DNA from: Daejeonella lutea
Lineage (GTDB): Bacteria; Bacteroidota; Bacteroidia; Sphingobacteriales; Sphingobacteriaceae
DNA: 64,000 nt
Direction: 5' to 3'
NCBI RefSeq assembly: GCF_900168015.1
Contig: NZ_FUYR01000001.1
Coordinates: 1,052,943-1,116,942 of the forward strand
Position numbers and translations under genes: made by a program. Below are positions 1-6,875 of the stretch, in pieces. The notes beneath the pieces are model-generated. The model did not search any database and had not been told where the DNA came from. It saw only the letters and a list, made by a program, of their open reading frames with translations. How positions within the stretch are numbered: position 1 is the stretch's first letter; each line of letters begins with the position of its first letter.

Positions 1-1
1 G

Positions 2-385
2 GGGCATTCATATACCTATATCCTTTTCATCGGTCTTTCGCAACTAATGGGTGCATGGATGCTTCTTTCAGGGAAATTAAAATTGATAGGAGTCTTTATC
101 CTGCTGCCAATTATGGTGAATATTATTGTATTTGACATCATCTTCCTGGATACTTATGGTGCTTTGGCAAGTGCATTGATCTACTTTTCAATGTTAATTG
201 TGATTTTGTTGATTAACAAAGACAAGATCATTGGTATTTTACGTTCCATTACAGATTTTCCACCGGCTGAGAAAGCCACATTAAATGCCCGATTGATGAA
301 AATCGCTTTTGTATTGGTTTTTATGGCTGCAATTTTTGTAGTAGACCAGCTAATTGTTAATCTAATCGGACATGGCAAAGGCTAA
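2..385 (+). CDS. DoxX-like membrane protein, N-terminus outside window
   Basis: The reading frame is open from base 2, so the first ATG inside the window (47) is probably internal and the gene is cut by the edge. The visible 127 residues hold three or four hydrophobic segments. A small-residue-rich segment (SQLMGAWMLLSGKLKLIG) is followed by a helix with the pattern NIIVFDIIF, which resembles the DoxX-like fold and the core of the gene at 31483-32796. DoxX-type proteins are small inner-membrane proteins of mostly unclear function. The LytTR regulator starts 50 bp downstream on the same strand and may be cotranscribed. The family is an inference from the hydrophobic pattern; a truncated unrelated membrane protein is possible. 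Confidence 0.6.
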   Translation, partial: GHSYTYILFIGLSQLMGAWMLLSGKLKLIGVFILLPIMVNIIVFDIIFLDTYGALASALIYFSMLIVILLINKDKIIGILRSITDFPPAEKATLNARLMKIAFVLVFMAAIFVVDQLIVNLIGHGKG

Positions 386-434
386 AACCATTTTACATCA
401 ATCATTAGATCTTTTAATATCTTACTTTTATTAG

Positions 435-1115
435 ATGAATGCAATCGCCCTTGATGATGAACCACTAGCGCTTGAAGTAATACGCAGCCATGCTTCAAAA
501 GTGCCTTTTTTAAAGTTGAAGGCCGAATTTACTGATGCATTTCAGGCAATGGAATACTTACAAAAAGAAAATATCGACCTCATTTTTCTTGATATAAAGA
601 TGCCTGACATTTCTGGCATTGACTTCCTGAACAGCCTAAATAAGAAGCCAATGGTGATTTTCACAACGGCTTATACTGAGCATGCAGTAACGAGTTTTGA
701 ACTGGACGCAATCGACTACCTTTTGAAACCATTTTCTTTAAGTCGCTTTGTAAAGGGGTGCAATAAAGCTTATGAACTATTCCAGCTCCGAAATAAAAGC
801 GGCATGGCTGATTACATTTTCTTGAAAACCGGTTACGAGCAGGAAAAAGTACATTTCGGGGATATTTTATGGCTCGAGGCCGCAGGAAACTATGTCAATT
901 TCGTGGTAAAAGGGAAAAGCCTGCTCTCCCGTATGACCTTTGCGGAGCTCGAAGCGATTTTGCCAAAAGATAAGTTTATTAGAACGCACAGGTCCTATAT
1001 GGTAGCTGTAAGTAATATCGACAGAATTGAACGTCATCAGGTTCATATACAAGGATCTACGATACCGATAAGCGAATCGTACATGCAGAACCTGGTCGGC
1101 CTGCACGGGCGTTGA
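435..1115 (+). CDS. LytTR-family response regulator
   Basis: This 226-residue cytoplasmic protein has a receiver domain (about 1-115) followed by a LytTR DNA-binding domain (about 125-224), the usual length for the family. The phosphoacceptor is D53 in FLDIKMPD, with the acidic pair D7-D8, T77 and K98 (LLKPF) in their standard places. The LytTR part shows the typical ILWLEAAGNYV and THRSYMV motifs. Such regulators normally pair with a LytS/YehU-type histidine kinase; none lies next to it here, so the partner is elsewhere or left of the window. The target is unknown. The ATG at 435 places the receiver motif at the normal distance. Confidence 0.93.
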   Translation: MNAIALDDEPLALEVIRSHASKVPFLKLKAEFTDAFQAMEYLQKENIDLIFLDIKMPDISGIDFLNSLNKKPMVIFTTAYTEHAVTSFELDAIDYLLKPFSLSRFVKGCNKAYELFQLRNKSGMADYIFLKTGYEQEKVHFGDILWLEAAGNYVNFVVKGKSLLSRMTFAELEAILPKDKFIRTHRSYMVAVSNIDRIERHQVHIQGSTIPISESYMQNLVGLHGR

Positions 1116-1145
1116 ATTGAGCTAAGATTTTGCTTATTTTAGAGT

Positions 1146-1985
1146 ATGAAATTCATGCTTATTTTTTTGCTTGTCATCGGGACGACATTAGTTCAAGGTC
1201 AACAGCTTAAGATAAAAAAACGGGCTTCTGATGCACTCTCCGGATCGGAATTTTCAAAAAGTATACGTGATACAGAAATCACTCTCGCTGAAAGGGAAAA
1301 GATTATTTTCAAGCAGATTAAATCGGGTAACATTCCGAATTTCTATCGGAGTTTAACGGAAATAAGGGATACTGTAGTGGTAAATAGTAAAACTCATACA
1401 ATCCGCTATTTTGTGATTCCTGATTTTATCGCTATTGGATCTAATGAAGATTATTTCTACTGCCCGATGAAACCACAATTAGCTCAGCGTGTGGGAAAAT
1501 TGCTAAAGGGCAGTCTTCCTACACGAAAGATATCCGATAGGATCTATAAAAATGCTGCTGTCAAGTTAGTGCCGGAACCAATTCCACCATCACCGCAAAT
1601 GATCACTGTACCAGTATTTGAAAAGCATAACACTCTCGTCAACGCCCAGCGAAAACCCTATTTGGTTTCCCACCCATTAGGAAGTTTGGTTGCAGGGAAC
1701 AAAAAGGATGTGGTCATTTCAAACAAGATTTATAATGATAAAGGGGTTCTGAGGGTTGTTATTTATGGTTGGCATAAGCCCGACGGAAAAGCAATACAGC
1801 CACTCTATAATGGTCATAGTACAATTCACGTAGATTACAGCCACGGTATCCGTATCATACAAAACAAACTGTGGGTAGATGGCAAGAGAAGTTCCATGCA
1901 AAAGATACTCGCCTCAGAGGAATTGAATTCACTTTTGAGTGATGAAGGTCCTATTTTATCGCCCTTCTACCCAACTACTGATTAA
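1146..1985 (+). CDS. secreted protein of unknown function
   Basis: This 279-residue protein has a clear N-terminal signal peptide (MKFMLIFLLVIGTTLVQG, cut near residue 18), so it should be periplasmic or exported. I do not recognise a domain. The middle is basic and carries a PEPIPPSPQ linker near residue 145; the C-terminal third contains GWHKPDGKAIQPLY and a histidine-containing beta-rich stretch. It starts 30 bp after the LytTR regulator on the same strand, which may mean shared transcription. It is convergent with the exonuclease gene, with 12 bp between the two stops and no hairpin visible. Confidence 0.8.
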   Translation: MKFMLIFLLVIGTTLVQGQQLKIKKRASDALSGSEFSKSIRDTEITLAEREKIIFKQIKSGNIPNFYRSLTEIRDTVVVNSKTHTIRYFVIPDFIAIGSNEDYFYCPMKPQLAQRVGKLLKGSLPTRKISDRIYKNAAVKLVPEPIPPSPQMITVPVFEKHNTLVNAQRKPYLVSHPLGSLVAGNKKDVVISNKIYNDKGVLRVVIYGWHKPDGKAIQPLYNGHSTIHVDYSHGIRIIQNKLWVDGKRSSMQKILASEELNSLLSDEGPILSPFYPTTD

Positions 1986-1997
1986 GTACTATTAACA

Positions 1998-2939
1998 CTA
2001 CTTCCCGAATTTCATCTTCAACTGCTGCAGCATGTCATTGTCGACAGGCTTGGGGTCTTCGACTTTTTTAGGCTGCTGCTGAGTTGTTTGTTCTGGTTTA
2101 ACTGCGTTCTGTTTTTCTATTCGTAATGCCTCTTTCTTCGCATTCCATCTTTTCCAGATCTGTTCAAGACAACGTTTTGTATAGAGAGGGAAATCGCCAT
2201 TTTGCATCCAGTTATAATAGCTCGGTTCCGCTTGAAAAACATCTTCAACTGATCGTCCTTTATGCTTCCCGAAATTAATCAATTCCACTCCGTCGTCGTT
2301 GTAAATCATCCTGGCAGCAAAATCAACTGGTTTATTTAAGTTTGTAAACTTGTGAAGCGCCTCAATATTATTCTGAACTGGTTTTGAAACAATACCCTTC
2401 TTATCTTCCCATTCCTGATTTTCATACCGACCAATCTGTGCTAATAATACCTCGTAAGTAGCTTTAATATCTGCTTCGGCTGAGTGTGCATTTTCGATCA
2501 CTTTACCACAATAGAATTGGTATGCCGCCCGCAACGTACGCTGCTCCATCTGATGGAATATATTCTGCACATCCACAAAATGCCTGTTGTCGATATCGAA
2601 ATCTATCCCGGCACGAAGAAACTCTTCCATCAGCACCGGAATGTCGAATTTATTCGAATTATAACCCGCAAGATCACAATCATCAAGAAAACGAGCTAGT
2701 TCCTCACCTGCCTGCTTAAATGTCGGTTCACGGCTTACATCTTCGTCGTAAATACCATGAATCAGGGATGATTCCAACGGAATTGGAATACCCGGATTTA
2801 TGCGCATCGTCTTGATTTGCTCAGTGCCGTCAGGCATTGCCTTAAGAATTGAAATTTCAACTATCCGGTCGGATGCAACATTAACACCTGTAGTCTCGAG
2901 ATCAAAGAATGCAAGCGGGCGTTTTAAATTAAGTTTCAT
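1998..2939 (-). CDS. DnaQ-like 3'-5' exonuclease (Pol III epsilon / ExoX type)
   Basis: The 313-residue protein is a DEDD exonuclease. Motif I is FDLETTG (residues 12-18; D13 and E15), motif II surrounds YNSNKFDIPVL and motif III is HSAEADIKAT, a DEDDh layout. After the exonuclease domain (about 1-175) comes a compact domain with INFGKHKGRSVEDV and a Y-x-W pair, similar to the C-terminal part seen in ExoX-like and DUF3820-type proteins. A charged, Gln-rich tail ends the protein. It should degrade DNA from 3' ends in repair or proofreading. It is monocistronic as far as seen. The C-terminal module makes an ExoX-like repair nuclease at least as likely as the replicative epsilon subunit. Confidence 0.9.
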   Translation of the reverse strand: MKLNLKRPLAFFDLETTGVNVASDRIVEISILKAMPDGTEQIKTMRINPGIPIPLESSLIHGIYDEDVSREPTFKQAGEELARFLDDCDLAGYNSNKFDIPVLMEEFLRAGIDFDIDNRHFVDVQNIFHQMEQRTLRAAYQFYCGKVIENAHSAEADIKATYEVLLAQIGRYENQEWEDKKGIVSKPVQNNIEALHKFTNLNKPVDFAARMIYNDDGVELINFGKHKGRSVEDVFQAEPSYYNWMQNGDFPLYTKRCLEQIWKRWNAKKEALRIEKQNAVKPEQTTQQQPKKVEDPKPVDNDMLQQLKMKFGK

Positions 2940-3014
2940 AGTATGTATTGGACAAACATCGCAAAATCATTTATAATACGCGGATATTAGCTTTATATTT
3001 TTAATTAACGGGCT

Positions 3015-3137
3015 TTAGCCGAATATGATAATCCCCAGGGTAATGCCAATTATCATAATCAGATAGAGGAGGATCTCTGTTGTTGCGAACCGCTTATATT
3101 TAGTCCAGAATGAATAATCGCCTTGAGGTTCGCGCAT
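3015..3137 (-). CDS. 40-residue membrane miniprotein
   Basis: A short frame starts at the ATG ending at 3137, begins MREPQGDYSFWTKYKRF and ends in one hydrophobic helix (about 21-39, LLYLIMIIGITLGIII). A charged aromatic head followed by a single transmembrane helix is typical of real miniproteins. An in-frame stop lies just upstream at 3159. The stop codon falls in a small GC hairpin (GGCTAAAGCCCG on the minus strand). It lies alone between the exonuclease and the NlpC/P60 gene. Function is unknown; coding status rests on composition, and a family comparison was not possible. Confidence 0.55.
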   Translation of the reverse strand: MREPQGDYSFWTKYKRFATTEILLYLIMIIGITLGIIIFG

Positions 3138-3225
3138 GTAGTTAAGTGAGCTGTAAATTTATCTTTTATACCGGCAAAATCTCGCAGTTTCTTCTGCTAT
3201 TACTGTTGAATTCATGATTTAACTC

Positions 3226-3771
3226 TCAGTTTTTAATACTTCCGGCCCGCGAAAAATATTTATAATACCAGGGATCTTTAAGATCACTGATTATCACCCC
3301 TTTGGAGGTTGAAGCATGAACAAATTTATTATTGTGTAGATACACTCCCACGTGACTGAATTTTTGTCCCTGAAAATCAAAGAAAACTAAATCACCTTCC
3401 TTAAGATCTTCTTCATATTTTCTTTTAACCGATTCGGCCATCGATTTTGCAGTTCGTGGGACTGCCCTGTTATAGATCTCCTTTTCCAGGATACTGGTAA
3501 AGCCAGAACAGTCAATGCCTTTTTTATCCATTCCCCCACTTCGGTGCGGAACCCCCATCCAACTGTCTATAAAACGATACAGTTTTTCATTTCCCAGCTC
3601 CTTCTCCTTAACATTTAACAGAGCTGCATATCGCTCTGTTAAGCTGCCGGACGCAACTGATCTTGCTTTTGACGAGTCGGTCAGGATTTTTTTGCTTTTA
3701 CATGATGAATAAAGCAAAAGTGCCGGAAATAATATTATATAAATTCCTTTACTTCTTAGGTAACTGATCAT
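3226..3771 (-). CDS. NlpC/P60 (C40) peptidoglycan hydrolase, lipoprotein
   Basis: This 181-residue protein has a lipoprotein signal ending in a lipobox with C24 (LLLYSSC), so it should be anchored in the outer membrane. The NlpC/P60 domain covers about 60-178 with the catalytic triad visible: C88 in DCSGF, H140 in SHVGVYL and H152 in FVHAS. Such enzymes cleave D-Glu-meso-DAP or related stem-peptide bonds in peptidoglycan. Length and layout match Spr/NlpC-like lipoproteins. It stands alone, on the same strand as the ABC pair but 106 bp downstream of it. Confidence 0.92.
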   Translation of the reverse strand: MISYLRSKGIYIILFPALLLYSSCKSKKILTDSSKARSVASGSLTERYAALLNVKEKELGNEKLYRFIDSWMGVPHRSGGMDKKGIDCSGFTSILEKEIYNRAVPRTAKSMAESVKRKYEEDLKEGDLVFFDFQGQKFSHVGVYLHNNKFVHASTSKGVIISDLKDPWYYKYFSRAGSIKN

Positions 3772-3877
3772 TTAACGAAGATCATTTAATTTGATTGCCG
3801 CTCATATCAGAGATTTTTAACATCGTGTGAATAAGTGCCGGAAAACACATCGAATTCATTTCAGACCATGGAAAACA

Positions 3878-4534
3878 CTAAAAGTGTGCGTACCCCAGAA
3901 ATTCTAAATCATCGACAGCTGTTGTTAGATGCAGCTTTCCCTTCGATAATAAATAAGTTTGATCAGCTATATCAATCACATGCCTGAACATATGGTCTGT
4001 GATCAAGAAGCCTTTATTAGATTTCTCCAACAAAATTAGCTGCTTTACCTCGTCAATCTGGACAGGGCTGAGGTGACTAAATGGTTCGTCCAACATCACA
4101 AACTTAGATTTTGACGTTATAACAACGTATAACTCGATAAGCCGTCTCTGCCCGCCGGACAAGCTCCCAATTTTTGATTTGATGCTGATATCTGACGATT
4201 GAAATATTTTTTCAAAGTCAACAGCAACTACATTAAAATCCTTGAATATTCGTTCGATTGTTAGTGTGGCAGGAATAAAATTAAACTGTGGAACATAGGT
4301 AAGAAGGTCTGAGCGCTTATACGGTGTGTTTTCATGACGCCCATCGAATCGGACAGATTTAATATCTGGTTTGAGTGTCCCGTATATAATTTGCATCAAA
4401 CATGTTTTACCCTGTCCGTTACGGCCCAAAAGACCTGTAACTACCCCCGTCTCGCATTTAATATATATGTCTGAAAGTATCTTTCGACCCGAAAAACCTA
4501 ACTCGATGCCGTCTGCCTCCAATACATGTCTCAT
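3878..4534 (-). CDS. ABC transporter ATP-binding protein
   Basis: This 218-residue ATPase shows Walker A (GRNGQGKT, about 37-44), the signature LSGGQRR, Walker B with VMLDEPF and the switch histidine in ITDH, so all catalytic elements are intact. Its start overlaps the stop of the 100-residue membrane gene by 4 bp (ATGA-type overlap), so the two are translationally coupled. A coupled ATPase and small membrane protein suggests a minimal exporter or a lipid/peptide-moving system; the substrate is unknown. LptB-like or CcmA-like roles are possible, but no matching partner genes lie nearby. Confidence 0.92.
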   Translation of the reverse strand: MRHVLEADGIELGFSGRKILSDIYIKCETGVVTGLLGRNGQGKTCLMQIIYGTLKPDIKSVRFDGRHENTPYKRSDLLTYVPQFNFIPATLTIERIFKDFNVVAVDFEKIFQSSDISIKSKIGSLSGGQRRLIELYVVITSKSKFVMLDEPFSHLSPVQIDEVKQLILLEKSNKGFLITDHMFRHVIDIADQTYLLSKGKLHLTTAVDDLEFLGYAHF

Positions 4535-4833
4535 ATAATCGCATATATGATATAGTTTACCAATAAAAATATTGCCAGGTCAAAACTTACAATATAGGCC
4601 CATATTGTGTTTTTAGAGATCCCCAGGTTTTGGTAATAGTAGAACTCCTTCTTCTTATAATCATTTATAAAGTAGAAGATAATTGCATGAACCGTCGCCC
4701 TGAACCAGAACATTAAAGGGAATAGTCTAAATTCAGTGACGACAATAATAGCGATACAAAAAACGTTTATAATAAGAGTTAAAAGCGCGAAGCTTTTATA
4801 AAAGGTTACCAGAGACCGGAGTAAAGTTTGCAT
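4531..4833 (-). CDS. small membrane protein coupled to ABC ATPase
   Basis: This 100-residue protein has three hydrophobic helices (about 13-35, 40-57 and 80-100). Between helices 2 and 3 lies KKKEFYYYQNLGISKNTIWA, a charged-aromatic loop followed by a short amphipathic stretch that could be the coupling helix contacting the ATPase. It overlaps the downstream ATPase gene by 4 bp. I do not recognise the family. A single 3-helix subunit is far smaller than a normal ABC permease, so it would have to oligomerise or act with another membrane protein. Confidence 0.75.
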   Translation of the reverse strand: MQTLLRSLVTFYKSFALLTLIINVFCIAIIVVTEFRLFPLMFWFRATVHAIIFYFINDYKKKEFYYYQNLGISKNTIWAYIVSFDLAIFLLVNYIIYAII

Positions 4834-4958
4834 AGAATTGTTGCTTTTTCTAATATACCGTTTGGACGTAACATTGCAATACTAGTATGATCTTTGGCAC
4901 CATTTTTTCTTAATGTACTGTGCAATCGCATACTAATGCTTTGCTTAAATTAAAGAAC

Positions 4959-5447
4959 ATGAAACGTATCTTATTAGGACTTACATTCGCTGCAATAGTT
5001 GCAGGATGTAACAATAACGCGAAAGAAGTAGCAAGCGCAAATGCCGTACGGGATTCGATAAGGATTGCGCACGAAAAAGCAAGGCTTGATAGTTTCGAAA
5101 GAGCTGAAGAAGCTGAAAAAGCGGCAGTAGTTGCCGCCGCAGCTGTAGCGAAAGAGCGAGCTTCAACAAGAACAAGCCGAACAAGATCATATAGCGGATC
5201 TTCAAATCGTGCTAGTTACATATCCAGCAACCCGGATGTAGTTTACACTACTCCACAACCGGCCCAGAAGAAAGGCTGGAGCTCAGCTGCTAAAGGTGCC
5301 GTAATTGGCGGTGTAGCTGGTGCAGCAACGGGTATTCTTGTCGATAAGAAAGATGGTCGCGGTGCGGCGATTGGTGGCGTTGTCGGTGCAGGTACCGGTT
5401 ATGTAATCGGACGTAGTAAAGACAGAAGAACCGGAAGAGTTCAGTAA
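4959..5447 (+). CDS. glycine-zipper lipoprotein (YMGG-like)
   Basis: Starting at the ATG at 4959 gives 162 residues with a good lipoprotein signal (MKRILLGLTFAAIVAGC, lipobox IVAGC); an earlier in-frame start at 4920 would put 13 extra residues before it and is less likely. A charged, Ala/Glu/Arg-rich region (25-75) and a Ser/Arg stretch follow. The C-terminus has two glycine-zipper halves, KGAVIGGVAGAATG and RGAAIGGVVGAGTG, as in YMGG/OmpA-like Gly-zipper proteins, and ends in a basic tail. Such domains insert in or associate with membranes. A strong terminator follows at 5474. Confidence 0.85.
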   Translation: MKRILLGLTFAAIVAGCNNNAKEVASANAVRDSIRIAHEKARLDSFERAEEAEKAAVVAAAAVAKERASTRTSRTRSYSGSSNRASYISSNPDVVYTTPQPAQKKGWSSAAKGAVIGGVAGAATGILVDKKDGRGAAIGGVVGAGTGYVIGRSKDRRTGRVQ

Positions 5448-5473
5448 TCTGGATTCTCCTATAATTTTAAAAG

Positions 5474-5498
5474 CCTGGTCTTCGGACCGGGTTTTTTT
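5474..5498 (+). terminator. rho-independent terminator
   Basis: A 7-bp stem (CCTGGTC / GACCGGG, one G-T pair) with a TTCG tetraloop is followed directly by seven T. It lies 26 bp after the glycine-zipper lipoprotein stop. Confidence 0.9.
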
Positions 5499-5557
5499 GT
5501 GCCTTATTTTTAATTATTTCTAATATTTTTTGTTAATTACTAATTAAACGAATTGAA

Positions 5558-6787
5558 ATGAGATTCAGGCGCAAACAGCTTTCTTCCCTAGTGTTCATAG
5601 TTCTTGGTGCCGTATTTTTCCTGCAGGCAAAACAAGTTGCCAGGCAAAAAAAGGAGGCCTATGAGGAAAAGATTGGCATTTTACCAGTTCAGGGTATTGT
5701 TTTGAAAGATGCTTTCCCAGCACTCGATTTTAATATGCCCGTGGAATTTCTCAGTCCGAAAGATGGTACGAATCGAAATTTTGTAGTGGCCCAGCGCGGC
5801 AAAATTCACGTATTTGAGAACAATTCGGATGTCAAGGAAAGCAGGGTATTTCTGGATATAGAAAATAAAGTTACAGCTGGCGGAGAGCGTGGACTCCTTG
5901 GGATGGCTTTTCATCCGGATTTTAAGAAAAACAGATTTTTTTATTTGAACTTTACACGGAATAATTCAGGACTTGAGACTGTTATATCCCGTTTCAAAGT
6001 ATCAAACAACCCGGATGTTGCCGACGAGACTTCAGAAGAAATTCTTTTAACGTTTAAACAGGCATACAGCAATCATAACGGTGGCAAACTGGCATTTGGC
6101 AACGATGGTTTTCTATATATAGGTGTTGGTGATGGTGGAAGCGGCGGTGATCCACAGAAAAATGGTCAAAACAGGGCTACCCTTCTTGGTAAAATCTTGA
6201 GAATCGATGTAAATAAAACGTCCGGAACATTAAAATATTCAATTCCCTCTGATAATCCTTATAAAGGAAACTCTCAGGGATTCCGAGAAGAGATTTTTGC
6301 CTATGGGATCCGTAACCCCTGGAGGTTCAGCTTTGACAAAGTTACTGGTAGTTTATGGCTGGGAGATGTAGGGCAAAACAAAACGGAGGAAATCGATATC
6401 GTTACAAGGGGTGGAAATTATGGATGGAATATCATGGAAGCAGAAGATTGTTACGGATCGGCTAACTGTAATACTCAAGAGTTAATCCTTCCGGTATGGT
6501 CATATCGTCAGGGGCCCCAAACGGGTAATTCAGTAACTGGCGGCCATGTATACAGAGGTAAAAGCCTTAAATCACTCCAGGGAAAGTATATCTATGGCGA
6601 TTATGTTACGGGGAATATATGGGCACTCACCCCTTCGTCCGGAGGCAAATACGCCAATGCCTTGGTAATTAAACATAAAGGAATGATTTCTTCGTTCGGA
6701 GAGGACGCTAATGACGAGCTATATATATGCTCGTATGGTGACGGAAAGATTTATAAAATAGAGCAAGGAACAAAGAGCAAAGAATAA
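5558..6787 (+). CDS. PQQ-dependent sugar dehydrogenase (GDH-B/sorbosone type)
   Basis: This 409-residue protein has an N-terminal signal or anchor (about 10-24) and a six-bladed beta-propeller of the soluble glucose dehydrogenase/HHIP-like family. Recognisable blocks are GLLGMAFHPDF, NHNGGKLAFGNDG, YIGVGDGGSGGD and GIRNPWRFSFD. The histidine in SNHNGG is the expected catalytic base, and the Gly-Asp-rich loop binds calcium in the family. The likely role is periplasmic oxidation of an aldose or related alcohol using PQQ; the substrate cannot be read from sequence. The last codons (EQGTKSKE) are written by a 7-bp repeat that continues beyond the stop. It is convergent with mutS. Confidence 0.9.
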   Translation: MRFRRKQLSSLVFIVLGAVFFLQAKQVARQKKEAYEEKIGILPVQGIVLKDAFPALDFNMPVEFLSPKDGTNRNFVVAQRGKIHVFENNSDVKESRVFLDIENKVTAGGERGLLGMAFHPDFKKNRFFYLNFTRNNSGLETVISRFKVSNNPDVADETSEEILLTFKQAYSNHNGGKLAFGNDGFLYIGVGDGGSGGDPQKNGQNRATLLGKILRIDVNKTSGTLKYSIPSDNPYKGNSQGFREEIFAYGIRNPWRFSFDKVTGSLWLGDVGQNKTEEIDIVTRGGNYGWNIMEAEDCYGSANCNTQELILPVWSYRQGPQTGNSVTGGHVYRGKSLKSLQGKYIYGDYVTGNIWALTPSSGGKYANALVIKHKGMISSFGEDANDELYICSYGDGKIYKIEQGTKSKE

Positions 6788-6875
6788 AGACAGGATCATC
6801 TTATGAAGTATAAAATTCCTTTAGATATAAAGGATTGTGTCTTTGCTCCTTAACCTTTGTTCTTTGTTCTCTTTA
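6761..6875. repeat. inverted pair of 7-bp tandem repeats, locus a
   Basis: The left arm at 6761-6795 has five heptamers (GAGCAAG, GAACAAA, GAGCAAA, GAATAAA, GACAGGA). The right arm at 6841-6875 has five of roughly complementary type (CTTTGCT, CCTTAAC, CTTTGTT twice, CTCTTTA). The left arm lies mostly inside the last codons of the dehydrogenase and the right arm reaches the mutS stop codon. Confidence 0.8.
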
